In this document: piece by piece, positions 1-7,349 of the stretch
Numbering within the stretch: the stretch's first letter is position 1
Layout: the number at the start of each line of letters is the position of its first letter
Assembly (NCBI GenBank): GCA_946626215.1
Contig: CAMOUD010000006.1
Span: forward strand, 1 to 40,133
Length of the DNA stretch: 40,133 bases
Source of the DNA: an uncultured Lachnospiraceae bacterium
GTDB taxonomy: Bacteria > Bacillota > Clostridia > Lachnospirales > Lachnospiraceae
Direction of reading: 5' to 3'
Notes under the pieces: model-generated
Seen by the model: only the letters and a program-made list of their open reading frames with translations
What the model was told of the DNA's origin: nothing
The model's database searches: none
Made by a program: the position numbers and the translations under genes

Positions 1-565
1 TCTAAGTTAAACGGGGTCACGGCCCGCCATCCCCGCCGCCGGAGCTGCCGGCCAGTATAAGAATAAAGACCGCCTGCGCGGATGCTTCCGGTCAGACGGT
101 CTGAGATCTGTGTATGTTTTCAGAAAAAATCATACCTGAAGATCAATCATTCCCTTGTTCTTTCGGAGTCTTTCCGCATGAAAAACAGCCCCTGCCGCGC
201 AGAAGGGATTCACAGCGATCATATTCATACTCCCGGCATAAGAGCTTCCCGCGCTTCATATCTGTCATAAACCCTTTCTTTTCTTCCTCAGCAGTGAACC
301 CCTTACGATTCTCCGCCTGTCTTTCTGCTTTCTGATGACATCCTACAGGACTTCTTATCTTCAGGACGAAAGGCCCCGGAAATCCAGCAGGACCGGCGGC
401 TGATTCATGCCCCTTCTCACAGGAAACAGATTTCCCCTCAGCCTGTTCTCCGGTTCCTGATTCCAGGATACTGCTCCGTTTTCTTCCTGTCATTCGACCT
501 GCGGTATAAGTTCCGCGTCAGCTTTTTGCTTCCGGCACAGGCACAGAGGACAGGTACTGACATAT
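1..565. other. Window edge with no supported gene
   Basis: No convincing gene is visible in these 565 bases. The longest leftward ORF (116 codons) has a low-complexity, Gly/Lys/Glu-rich translation with no recognisable domain and a poor ribosome binding site. Two shorter leftward frames near 130-270 have SD-like sequences upstream but nothing to support their expression. The stretch lies outside the 40-bp repeat copy at 566-605, so under the island model it would be original chromosome flank or the debris of a larger element. Confidence 0.5.
56..102 (-). terminator. Possible rho-independent terminator (leftward)
   Basis: Ten-base arms AGACCGCCTG and CAGACGGTCT pair at 9 of 10 positions around a 16-nt loop. 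Read leftward the hairpin is followed by TTTATTCTTAT. The T-run is imperfect and no confirmed gene precedes it, so it is a weak call. Confidence 0.35.
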
Positions 566-597
566 AAAAAAACAGAAGCCGGTCTCCCGACTTCTGT
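566..597 (-). terminator. Terminator of the AlbA_2 gene (duplicated tRNA terminator)
   Basis: Read leftward: ACAGAAGTCGG, loop GAGA, CCGGCTTCTGT, then seven T. The stem is 11 bp with one U-G pair and a GNRA tetraloop. It lies about 40 nt past the stop of the ATP-binding gene and would end its transcript. The hairpin is identical to the one behind tRNA-Arg. Confidence 0.85.
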
Positions 598-605
598 CTT
601 ATGCA
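566..605 (-). repeat. 40-bp direct repeat, distal copy
   Basis: These 40 bases are identical to 2215-2254. They contain a complete terminator hairpin plus the bases (read leftward TGCATAAG) that, in the other copy, directly follow the tRNA-Arg 3' end. Just past the identical block the two copies share only scattered bases (TTCC). Because the copies flank one AT-rich gene and one copy abuts a tRNA, they look like attachment-site or target duplications. Confidence 0.85.
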
Positions 606-637
606 ATTTCCAGCATACATCTTTGCTGAACGGATGA

Positions 638-2080
638 CTATATTCTTACGAATCGCTGTTTATGACTCCTCGGCTTTTCTGGAATAGTCATCTTAATGAG
701 CCCCTTTTCCAGCAGGGGAGTTACATATGCCTGCATAACATAACTGATGGTCCCTATTCCAAAAAACTCCGCGATTTCCTGCCTGCTCCTGGGGACGTTC
801 AAGAACCGCAGCAATAGTTCCTCCCTGTCTGTCAGGCCTTTTCCCGTGGACTCTGCCTGTAACTCCTTATATAACGTGACGGAGAACGTTCCTCTGTCAG
901 CTTCAAATATAGGCTCTTTCAAACCGGCTTCCGCCATTTCCCTTCTTATGGTAGGAATACCGGAATATCTGTTTTCCGCAATACTCATGACCTCCAGGGC
1001 GTTTACCAGAACCGGATTTCTGGTGTCAGGCTGCATTTTCCCCAATTGATCAATTCGAAGCCTGCCATAGATACCTCCGGGGTTTTTGATTTCTATACGA
1101 TCCGGATACATCAGAATCTGAATCGGCATTCCTTCCGTATGCAGACTGTAATCCCTGTGAACCAGCGCATTCAATATAGCTTCCCTGATTGCTGTAACCG
1201 GGTAATCCTGACGATCTTCTCTTTTTCCTGTATCAGGATTGATAATCGTCTTTGTCCGCATATTCTTTCGAACAAACGCAATTGCGCGCTCCAGCATTTC
1301 AGGAATATTTCCTTCCAGCTTTTGATTATCTGAAAACCGTTCTCCTGAAGGTCCCACCTCTCCTATCGTTTTGCCGGGAAGGACCACTGCTGTTATGCAT
1401 AGCTGCGGAAAAAAAGCCTGAGGATATCTACAGAAGAGCATGACTGCGCTCAGGGTAATCTCCTCCTTTCTCCTTATGCTCATCAGTTCATAAATCATTT
1501 CATCCGGCAAAGAACTCAAATTTGGCTTTTCTGATTTCAGGAGCCCTATATACGAATCCAAAAGCTTTTTATCAAGTACAGCAAAAGAAGCTCTCGGAAC
1601 TGCCCGCACATCATCCTGATATTTTTTCCGAAAAGCTTCATAGCTGTAAACTTCATATTCCGTCATAGGCTCGTCACTATCACCTACACGCACATAGGAG
1701 CCCTTAAGACGCCCTCTTCCAAGGTAATAGCAAGGCCGTTCTGTAATATCCATGCCCGGTATTTCAGCAGACACAAACCATTTTCTGTTTTTTTCCACGA
1801 CTGTCATGAGCGGTCTTACTACAGGATTCATCTGAAGACATTGTTCGTTTATCTTTTTTTGAATATCCTGAGGATCATAAACGCCGCACTCGTTATAATT
1901 ATTGCTCTCATCTACTCCAAAAAGAATGACGCCTCCCTCATCTTGGTTGGAAAAACTGGAAAGCGTATCATATAACCTTTTTGGACAACCAGATTCTGCT
2001 GCCTTCAGTTCGATGGTTTGTGTTTCACATTTGTTGTCCTGTATCGTGTTTAATAAATCAAGGAATTCTTCTTTTGTCAT
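638..2080 (-). CDS. ATP-binding AlbA_2/Schlafen-like DNA-binding protein
   Basis: A 480-aa protein with the layout of a widespread bacterial family. An N-terminal AlbA_2 (Schlafen-like, predicted nucleic-acid-binding) domain covers about residues 10-140, with ELKAA and the GGVILFGVDE core. A central to C-terminal HATPase_c_4 (GHKL-type) region carries REAILNALVHRDYS near residue 300 and IKNPGGIYG near 330. A winged-helix-like tail ends the protein. Members are usually annotated as transcriptional regulators or ATP-dependent helicases on thin evidence; the substrate is unknown. The start is backed by AAGGAGG seven bases upstream. The gene is visibly richer in A+T than its neighbours and sits between two 40-bp repeats, so recent transfer is likely. 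A defence or regulatory role is only a guess, and no integrase or partner gene is present. Confidence 0.85.
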   Translation of the reverse strand: MTKEEFLDLLNTIQDNKCETQTIELKAAESGCPKRLYDTLSSFSNQDEGGVILFGVDESNNYNECGVYDPQDIQKKINEQCLQMNPVVRPLMTVVEKNRKWFVSAEIPGMDITERPCYYLGRGRLKGSYVRVGDSDEPMTEYEVYSYEAFRKKYQDDVRAVPRASFAVLDKKLLDSYIGLLKSEKPNLSSLPDEMIYELMSIRRKEEITLSAVMLFCRYPQAFFPQLCITAVVLPGKTIGEVGPSGERFSDNQKLEGNIPEMLERAIAFVRKNMRTKTIINPDTGKREDRQDYPVTAIREAILNALVHRDYSLHTEGMPIQILMYPDRIEIKNPGGIYGRLRIDQLGKMQPDTRNPVLVNALEVMSIAENRYSGIPTIRREMAEAGLKEPIFEADRGTFSVTLYKELQAESTGKGLTDREELLLRFLNVPRSRQEIAEFFGIGTISYVMQAYVTPLLEKGLIKMTIPEKPRSHKQRFVRI

Positions 2081-2102
2081 TGCTGATCCTCCTTAATTTT
2101 AT

Positions 2103-2131
2103 ATACTAAATATAAATAATTTGGTTTTCAA
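2103..2131 (-). promoter_or_regulatory. Candidate promoter of the AlbA_2 gene
   Basis: Read leftward: TTGAAA, 17-bp spacer, TAGTAT, in very AT-rich DNA about 25 bp ahead of the start codon. The background makes chance matches easy, so confidence is modest. Confidence 0.45.
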
Positions 2132-2146
2132 CCTTATTATTTGTCT

Positions 2147-2193
2147 TTTTTAGTTAATTATTTTAGTTTTTAAGGAATTAATTTTAGTTTTTA
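2147..2193. repeat. AT-rich direct repeats upstream of the AlbA_2 gene
   Basis: ATTTTAGTTTTTA occurs twice (2160-2172 and 2181-2193), 21 bp apart, with a partial third copy (TTTTAGTT at 2148). Two-turn spacing would put the copies on the same DNA face, as in an operator. They lie just upstream of the candidate promoter inside the island, so autoregulation by the neighbouring DNA-binding protein is possible but unproven. Confidence 0.55.
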
Positions 2194-2212
2194 TGCTATT
2201 CATCCCCGTCTC

Positions 2213-2246
2213 AAAAAAAAACAGAAGCCGGTCTCCCGACTTCTGT
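2213..2246 (-). terminator. Terminator of tRNA-Arg
   Basis: Same 11-bp stem and GAGA loop as at 566-597, here followed by nine T. It begins within about ten bases of the tRNA 3' end, the normal position for a tRNA terminator. Confidence 0.9.
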
Positions 2247-2254
2247 CTTATGCA
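2215..2254 (-). repeat. 40-bp direct repeat, tRNA-proximal copy
   Basis: Identical to 566-605. The identity stops exactly at the discriminator base of tRNA-Arg (2255). The interval from one repeat copy to the other is 1,649 bp. Confidence 0.85.
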
Positions 2255-2328
2255 TGTTCCCGACGGGATTCGAACCCACGACCTTCCGCTTAGGAGGCGG
2301 ACGCTCTATCCTGCTGAGCTACGGAAAC
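2255..2328 (-). tRNA. tRNA-Arg (anticodon CCU)
   Basis: A complete 74-nt cloverleaf. The acceptor GTTTCCG pairs with CGGGAAC (one U-G), followed by A73, and CCA is not encoded. The D arm is GCTC...GAGC. The anticodon stem TCCGC/GCGGA encloses loop CTCCTAA, giving anticodon CCU, which reads AGG. The T loop is TTCGAAT. AGG is a frequent arginine codon in genes of this window, so the tRNA should matter for expression here. Maturation needs CCA addition by the nucleotidyltransferase. Confidence 0.97.
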
Positions 2329-2341
2329 ATTTTTCTGTCTG

Positions 2342-2383
2342 GTTCCGGAGAGGACAGGTCTGCAGCACTGTCCTCAGCGGAAC
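2342..2383 (-). other. Hairpin in the tRNA-Arg 5' leader
   Basis: Read leftward: GTTCCG, CT, GAGGACAG, ten-base loop, CTGTCCTC, TC, CGGAAC. This is two perfect helices (6 and 8 bp) split by a 2x2 internal loop. It begins at the predicted transcription start and ends about 13 nt before the tRNA 5' end. There is no T-run, so it is not an ordinary terminator. It may protect the 5' end, guide RNase P, or have another role. Confidence 0.6.
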
Positions 2384-2389
2384 ATATTC

Positions 2390-2417
2390 ATTATACAGGT
2401 TTTATCCGGAATGTCAA
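2390..2417 (-). promoter_or_regulatory. Near-consensus promoter of tRNA-Arg
   Basis: Read leftward: TTGACA, 16-bp spacer, TATAAT. Both hexamers match the housekeeping sigma consensus exactly. The predicted start, near 2383, is the first base of the leader hairpin. Confidence 0.85.
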
Positions 2418-2470
2418 AACCATTTTGGCAAACCATGGGTAGAATCCGTCCCTGAGGCCTGTTTTCCAGC

Positions 2471-3367
2471 TTATCCCAGGCGGATCTCTCCCTGCATCCA
2501 GACAATGCCCTTGAAGCGCCTGCCCGGTTCCGGCTCCCCGTAAAGGTCCTTCTGGTTGATACAGAGACTGAACACCAGTTCGTTGCAGCTGATCCGCATG
2601 ACCCAGACCTTTTCCAGGGTATAGGGATTTTCCGTCAGCCTGCAGCTGATGATCTCGCCCAGGACGTTGTAGAGGTCACATTCGACCCCGGTGGGCATAA
2701 AGGTGGAATCCACCAGGGAATAGAGATCCTCCTGCCGGCGGATCCTGGCCACCAGGCTGGAATAGACGTCCATGTCTCCCAGGGTCAGGGTCCGCATGGC
2801 GTCCTCATTTCCGCTCCTGGCGTTCTGCATCAGGCTCCGTCTGGTCCGGGACCGTTCCCTGCGGATGGCCTGGTCCTCCTCCGTCTTCAGGATGGGCATC
2901 ATAACGGTGCCCTCCACGGACAGGGCGGACAAAGAAACATTGAAGGCAGTCTCCTCCGGCGGCATATTCTGCCAGGCCGCGCCGGCCTTCAGGAAATCCA
3001 CCACGTTCAGGAGACGGAAGATCAGGGTCACGCCCAGACGGAGATCATCGACGGTCCCGGCAAAGCTGGTCCCGTCGATCCTCTCCTCCACCTCCGTGTA
3101 CTCGGTGGTGGAAATATGGCCGTTATGCATATAGGGGATCACGGCGTCATAGATGAATTCCTCATCCGAATCGTAGGTCCCGTACAGGGCGATCCCGTAT
3201 CCCTCTCCCAGATCCATCCGGAATTCCGTCAGCATCAGGTCTTCGCTGCCGGGCAGAGAGGTATAGGCCCTGTAGGTAGGCTTGCTGATCACATCATCGA
3301 TCAGGTTCAGCCGGTCCAGGTTCTTCATGGTCTCTGAAAAACCGATGGCTCGAAAATAAAGATGCAT
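2471..3367 (-). CDS. DUF3881-like conserved protein of unknown function
   Basis: A 298-aa soluble protein with no signal peptide or membrane segment. Its opening MHLYFRAIGF and overall length fit what I recall of DUF3881, a family largely confined to Lachnospiraceae and relatives and often beside serS. I see no catalytic motif. A basic stretch (RRERSRTRRS, about residues 170-180) is followed by a helical region. It lies 12 bp downstream of serS on the same strand and is probably co-transcribed with it. The function is unknown; the location suggests a housekeeping role in this lineage. The family name comes from memory and was not searched. Confidence 0.7.
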   Translation of the reverse strand: MHLYFRAIGFSETMKNLDRLNLIDDVISKPTYRAYTSLPGSEDLMLTEFRMDLGEGYGIALYGTYDSDEEFIYDAVIPYMHNGHISTTEYTEVEERIDGTSFAGTVDDLRLGVTLIFRLLNVVDFLKAGAAWQNMPPEETAFNVSLSALSVEGTVMMPILKTEEDQAIRRERSRTRRSLMQNARSGNEDAMRTLTLGDMDVYSSLVARIRRQEDLYSLVDSTFMPTGVECDLYNVLGEIISCRLTENPYTLEKVWVMRISCNELVFSLCINQKDLYGEPEPGRRFKGIVWMQGEIRLG

Positions 3368-3379
3368 CTGGACTCCGTA

Positions 3380-4711
3380 TCAGTGTCTGGGGACCAGGAC
3401 GGTCTGTCCGCCCATGTAGGGCTGCAGAGTGGCAGGGATCAGGACCGTGCCGTCCGCCTGCAGGTTGTTCTCCAGGAAGGCGATCAGCATTCTGGGAGAA
3501 GCGACAACGGTGTTGTTGAGGGTATGGGCCAGGTACTTGCGGCCGTCCGCGCCCTTGACGCGGATGCCCAGTCTCCTTGCCTGAGCGTCGCCCAGGTTGG
3601 AGCAGGAACCTACCTCAAAATACTTCTTCTGTCTGGGAGACCAGGCTTCCACGTCACAGGACTTGACCTTAAGGTCTGCCAGGTCGCCGGAGCAGCACTC
3701 CAGGGTCCGGACCGGAATGTCGATGCTGCGGAACATTTCCACGGTATAGGCCCACATCTTGTCATACCATTCCATGGATTCCTCGGGACGGCAGACCACG
3801 ATCATCTCCTGCTTTTCAAACTGATGGACTCTGTATACGCCTCTCTCCTCGATGCCGTGGGCGCCGGTCTCCTTGCGGAAGCAGGGAGAATAGGAGGTCA
3901 GGGTCTGGGGCAGGCTTTCCTCGTCCAGCATCTGGCCGATGAACTTGCCGATCATGGAATGCTCGGAGGTGCCGATCAGATAGAGGTCCTCGCCCTCGAT
4001 CTTGTACATCATGGCTTCCATTTCGGCGAAGCTCATGACGCCGGTCACCACGTTGGACCGGATCATGAAGGGCGGGATGTGATAATTGAAGCCCTTGCCG
4101 ATCATGAAATCTCTGGCATAGGCCAGGACCGCGGAATGGAGCCTGGCGATATCGCCCTTGAGATAATAGAAGCCGTTGCCGGACACGCGGCCGGCGGACT
4201 CGAACTCGATGCCGTCGAAGCTGTCCATGATGTCCACATGATAGGGGATCTCATAGTCCGGGACCACGGGCTCGCCGTAGCGCTGGATCTCCACGTTCTC
4301 ACTGTCATCTTTTCCGATGGGGACGGAAGGATCGATGATGTTGGGGATGACCAGCATGATCTCCCGGATCCTGGCATCTGCCTTTGCCTTGATGGCATCC
4401 AGCTCCAGCATCCTGGCTTCATCTGCCGCCACCTCAGCCTTTCTGGCATCGACCTGGGCGGAAAGCCTTTCCGCTTCTTCGTTGTCGCCCTGCTTCTGGG
4501 CCCTCTTCATCATGCCCATGAGCTTGCCGATTTCCTTGGAGACCTTATTCTTACCGGAACGGATGGCGTCTGCTTCCGTCTGGGCCCTGCGGGTCTGGTC
4601 ATCCAGCTCGATGACTTCATCCACCAGAGCCAGCTTGGCATCCTGGAATTTCTTGCGGATGTTCTCCTTGACGACTTCCGGGTTCTCTCTTAAAAATCTG
4701 ATATCGATCAT
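3380..4711 (-). CDS. serS: Seryl-tRNA synthetase
   Basis: Charges tRNA-Ser (and tRNA-Sec where present) with serine in the cytoplasm. The 443-aa protein has the class II SerRS layout: an N-terminal coiled-coil arm that grips the tRNA long variable arm (about residues 25-110), then the catalytic core. Motif 2 is visible as SPCFRKETGAHG...RVHQFEK, and the serine-site signature LIGTSE lies upstream of it. Start ATG follows AAAGGA at suitable spacing, and the family-typical opening MIDIRFLREN supports it. A separate promoter overlaps the end of parB, and the leader, about 50 nt, is too short for a T-box, so classic tRNA-Ser-sensing control is not seen. It forms a pair with the DUF3881-like gene. 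Confidence 0.98.
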   Translation of the reverse strand: MIDIRFLRENPEVVKENIRKKFQDAKLALVDEVIELDDQTRRAQTEADAIRSGKNKVSKEIGKLMGMMKRAQKQGDNEEAERLSAQVDARKAEVAADEARMLELDAIKAKADARIREIMLVIPNIIDPSVPIGKDDSENVEIQRYGEPVVPDYEIPYHVDIMDSFDGIEFESAGRVSGNGFYYLKGDIARLHSAVLAYARDFMIGKGFNYHIPPFMIRSNVVTGVMSFAEMEAMMYKIEGEDLYLIGTSEHSMIGKFIGQMLDEESLPQTLTSYSPCFRKETGAHGIEERGVYRVHQFEKQEMIVVCRPEESMEWYDKMWAYTVEMFRSIDIPVRTLECCSGDLADLKVKSCDVEAWSPRQKKYFEVGSCSNLGDAQARRLGIRVKGADGRKYLAHTLNNTVVASPRMLIAFLENNLQADGTVLIPATLQPYMGGQTVLVPRH

Positions 4712-4765
4712 CTTTCCAAATCCTTTCTTACGCCTGCCCTGGGGCGGCCATATTCACAATGTTCA

Positions 4766-4795
4766 ATTATAGCACGTTTCAGGATTCTCCTTCAA
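4766..4795 (-). promoter_or_regulatory. Candidate serS promoter inside the parB 3' end
   Basis: Read leftward: TTGAAG, 18-bp spacer, TATAAT. The -35 lies in parB codons and the -10 just past its stop. Expected start is near 4759, giving a roughly 48-nt leader without room for a T-box. Confidence 0.6.
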
Positions 4796-5744
4796 GCGGA
4801 CCGGTCATTCTGTCGATGATCTTTTCCAGATCCTCGGAGGAATAGAACTCGATCTCCAGCTTTCCTCCCTTTTTCCCCTTGGGCCTGATGGAGACCTTGG
4901 TGCCCAGGGCCGCCTTCATCTTCTTTTCCAGGTCCCTGTAGATCCTTTCCATGGCCGGGTCCTTTTTCTTCCCGGCAGGCTTTTTCTTCGCCTTTCCTCC
5001 CATGGAAGCGATCAGGGCCTCCGTCTCCCGGACGCTCAGGTTCTCTTCCAGGATCTTCCTGGCGGTCCGGACCTGGTCTTCCGGTTCCTTAAGGCCTGAC
5101 AGGCACCTGGCATGGCCGGCGGAGAGCTTTCCCTCTTCCACCATCTGCTGTACTTCCTCCTCCAGGTTCAGCAGGCGGAGGGCATTGGCAATGACCGGCC
5201 GGCTCTTGGAGACCCTCTCTCCGATCTGTTCCTGGGTCAGGGAGAATTCCTCCATGAGCCTTCTGTAGGCCCTGGCCTCCTCCATGGGATTGAGGTCCTC
5301 TCTCTGGAGGTTTTCGATCAGGGCCAGTTCCATGACGGTCTGCTCGCTGTCTGTCCGGATAATGACCGGGACCTCCTTGAGGCCCGCCTGCATGCAGGCC
5401 CGCCAGCGGCGCTCGCCGGCAATGATCTCGTAGTATCCTTCCTTTTCCCTGACCAGGATAGGCTGGAGAAGGCCGTACCTTCCGATGGAATCCGCCAGCT
5501 CTGCCAGGGACTCTTCATCAAAGGTCCTGCGGGGCTGGTCCCGGTTGGGCTCGATCTGGGAGATCCGGACCAGGACCTGGCCCTTTCCCTCTCTGGCCTT
5601 TTCCTCCGCCTTCTTCCTGGCGGCCTCTTCCTCTTCGATCCTTCTTTCCTTTGCCCTCTGCTCCGCCCTGGATTCCGACGCAGGTCTGGACTGCGGGATC
5701 AGGGCGTCCAGGCCTCTGCCGAGGCCTCCGTGCCTTTTTGCCAT
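4779..5744 (-). CDS. parB: Chromosome partition protein ParB (Spo0J)
   Basis: A 321-aa DNA-binding CTPase clamp that loads at parS, spreads, and recruits SMC/condensin while acting with ParA. It starts with the usual MAKRHGGLGRGLDALIP. The CTP-binding N domain carries AGERRWRA and NLQREDLNP. The parS-reading helix-turn-helix is LTQEQIGERVSKSRPVIANA (about residues 170-190). The C-terminal dimer domain follows a basic linker (KAKKKPAGKKK). An extra Glu/Lys/Arg-rich stretch occupies about residues 20-55. Start ATG has GGAGG upstream. Only 32 bp separate it from parA, and four parS sites lie within 5 kb, so a complete ParABS system is present. Confidence 0.98.
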   Translation of the reverse strand: MAKRHGGLGRGLDALIPQSRPASESRAEQRAKERRIEEEEAARKKAEEKAREGKGQVLVRISQIEPNRDQPRRTFDEESLAELADSIGRYGLLQPILVREKEGYYEIIAGERRWRACMQAGLKEVPVIIRTDSEQTVMELALIENLQREDLNPMEEARAYRRLMEEFSLTQEQIGERVSKSRPVIANALRLLNLEEEVQQMVEEGKLSAGHARCLSGLKEPEDQVRTARKILEENLSVRETEALIASMGGKAKKKPAGKKKDPAMERIYRDLEKKMKAALGTKVSIRPKGKKGGKLEIEFYSSEDLEKIIDRMTGPLEGES

Positions 5745-5776
5745 CTTCTTCTCTCCTCCTTACCGGAATCCGGATC

Positions 5777-6577
5777 TTATGAAAAGTCCTCTTCCATGTC
5801 CCCTGCTTCGTCTCCCTCGTCTGTCTCGATGATCTCCCTGGCCAGGGCCACATAGGCTCTGGCGCCGGCAGACCTGGGATCATAGCTGGTGATGGGCTCT
5901 CCATAGGAGGGGGCTTCCGCCAGCTTGATGTTCCTGGGGATCAGGGTCTTATAGACTCTCTGGTCCACGTTTTCCCGGACGTTCTCCACCACCTGCTGGG
6001 ACAGGTTGGTCCTGGCGTCATACATGGTGAAGACAATGCCCTCGATGTCCAGGCTGGAATTAAGGCGCATCCGGACCAGGTTGATGGTATGGATCAGCTG
6101 GGACAGGCCCTCCAGAGCGTAGTATTCGCACTGGATGGGGACCAGGACCGAATCGGCAGCCGTCATGGCATTGACGGTCAGGACGCTCAGGGAGGGCGGG
6201 CAGTCCAGGATCACGTAGTCGTAGTCATCCCTTATGAAATCCAGCACGTCCCGGAGGATATATTCCTTGTGCTCGATGCCGATCAGCTCGATCTCCGCCG
6301 CGGCCAGGTTGACATTGGCGGCGATCAGGTCCACTCCGGGCACCACCTCCCGGAGGATGGCCTCATTGACGGAACAGTCATCCAGCAGGAGCTCGTATAC
6401 GGTATTTTCTACTTCATTCTTATCTACGCCGAAGCCGCTGGTGGTATTGCCCTGGGGGTCCATGTCAATGATCAGGACCTTCTTTCCTTCCTCTGCCAGG
6501 GCGGCAGTCAGGTTGATGGAGGTCGTGGTCTTGCCGACCCCTCCCTTCTGGTTGGCGATTGCTATGATCTTTCCCAT
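5777..6577 (-). CDS. parA: Chromosome partition ATPase ParA (Soj)
   Basis: A 266-aa MinD/ParA-type P-loop ATPase. ATP-bound dimers coat the nucleoid; ParB stimulates hydrolysis, which drives origin segregation. In Bacillus the Soj homologue also regulates DnaA. The deviant Walker A KGGVGKTT sits at residues 11-18, with the signature lysine K11. Walker A-prime is DMDPQGNTTSG and Walker B is VILDCPPSLS. Length is normal for the chromosomal, HTH-less class. A GAGG-like SD lies about 12 bases ahead of the start. It is between rsmG and parB on one leftward transcript. Confidence 0.98.
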   Translation of the reverse strand: MGKIIAIANQKGGVGKTTTSINLTAALAEEGKKVLIIDMDPQGNTTSGFGVDKNEVENTVYELLLDDCSVNEAILREVVPGVDLIAANVNLAAAEIELIGIEHKEYILRDVLDFIRDDYDYVILDCPPSLSVLTVNAMTAADSVLVPIQCEYYALEGLSQLIHTINLVRMRLNSSLDIEGIVFTMYDARTNLSQQVVENVRENVDQRVYKTLIPRNIKLAEAPSYGEPITSYDPRSAGARAYVALAREIIETDEGDEAGDMEEDFS

Positions 6578-6600
6578 TCTGTAATGTTTCCTCGCTTTTT

Positions 6601-7329
6601 CTATCGGATCGGGTCTTTGGCCGGCGTTCCGGCCTTCCGGGGATACCGGCCCGGCGTCTCTTTTACCTTGCGGATCAGGACCAGGGTCCTGCCGTAGTCT
6701 GTTTCCGGAAGGACAAAGGACTCTGTCCTTTCCACCCTGCCTCCCAGGATCTGTATGGCTCTTTTTCCTTCTTCCAGCTCCTGCTCTGCCTTTTCCGACT
6801 TATAGGCCGCAAAGAGGCCTCCCTTTCTGATAAAGGGCAGGCAGTACTCCGAAAGGACCGCCGCAGAAGCCACGGCCCTGGAACAGCAAAGGTCATACGT
6901 TTCCCTGTGCCTTTTATCCCTGGCCAGCTCCTCGGCTCTGGCATGGATGGTCCTGACATTGGAAAGCCCCAGCTTTTCCGCGGTATCATCCAGGAACCGG
7001 ATCCGTTTGTTCAGGGAATCCATGAGGGTGACCTCCATGTCCGGGAAGGCGATGGCAAGGACCAGGCCCGGAAAACCGGCTCCGGTCCCCACGTCGATCA
7101 TGCGCTTTCCCCGCATTGTTTCACGTGAAACGATCCTGACCAGGGACAGGCAGTCCAGGAAGTGTTTGGTATAGACATCTTCCTCTTCCGTAATGGCCGT
7201 CAGGTTCATGACCCTGTTCCATTCCGTCAGGTTCTCATAATAGGTCCTGAATCCGGCCAGCTGGTCCTCTGTCAGGGAAAGGCCCATGGAAGAAAGCCGG
7301 CGGATAAAATCTTTCTCTGTCTGTGTCAT
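6601..7329 (-). CDS. rsmG: 16S rRNA (guanine-527-N7)-methyltransferase RsmG (GidB)
   Basis: A SAM-dependent methyltransferase that modifies G527 of 16S rRNA; loss in other bacteria gives low-level streptomycin resistance. The fold is clear: MIDVGTGAGFPGLVLAI binds SAM near residue 75, with CSRAVAS and YKSEK further on. The ATG at 7329 is preferred because its opening, MTQTEKDF, matches the family. The ORF track begins at a TTG at 7353 that overlaps the upstream stop (TTGA) and adds eight residues; coupled initiation there is possible. A 15/16 parS site lies inside the gene and is read as VSRET. Confidence 0.95.
   Translation of the reverse strand: MTQTEKDFIRRLSSMGLSLTEDQLAGFRTYYENLTEWNRVMNLTAITEEEDVYTKHFLDCLSLVRIVSRETMRGKRMIDVGTGAGFPGLVLAIAFPDMEVTLMDSLNKRIRFLDDTAEKLGLSNVRTIHARAEELARDKRHRETYDLCCSRAVASAAVLSEYCLPFIRKGGLFAAYKSEKAEQELEEGKRAIQILGGRVERTESFVLPETDYGRTLVLIRKVKETPGRYPRKAGTPAKDPIR
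7117..7132. promoter_or_regulatory. parS site (15/16), inside rsmG
   Basis: TGTTTCACGTGAAACG differs from the consensus TGTTTCACGTGAAACA only in the last base. It is a ParB loading site embedded in rsmG codons. Confidence 0.9.
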
Positions 7330-7349
7330 AAGGCTTATCGGACCCCTTA

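Noticed and set aside
130-228. Leftward 32-codon frame (MNMIAVNPF...) with GGGAG ahead of its second ATG, a possible small peptide gene
   Set aside because: It overlaps other equally unsupported frames, and nothing such as a processing partner or conserved motif supports expression.
143-493. Leftward 116-codon ORF at the window edge
   Set aside because: Low-complexity translation, weak SD, no recognisable domain. A possible terminator follows at 56-102, but that alone does not support a gene.
2418-2470. Terminator after the DUF3881-like gene (CCAT...ATGG then TTTT)
   Set aside because: The stem is only about five base pairs and partly overlaps the tRNA promoter; too weak to call.
3362-4693. 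Rightward 443-codon ORF opposite serS
   Set aside because: Antisense shadow of serS. The same applies to the other long antisense ORFs opposite gyrA, gyrB, dnaN, the VanW gene and the sensor kinase.
4712-4778. T-box leader for serS
   Set aside because: The gap is 67 bp and the predicted leader about 48 nt, too short for a T-box stem I plus antiterminator; no T-box sequence was seen.
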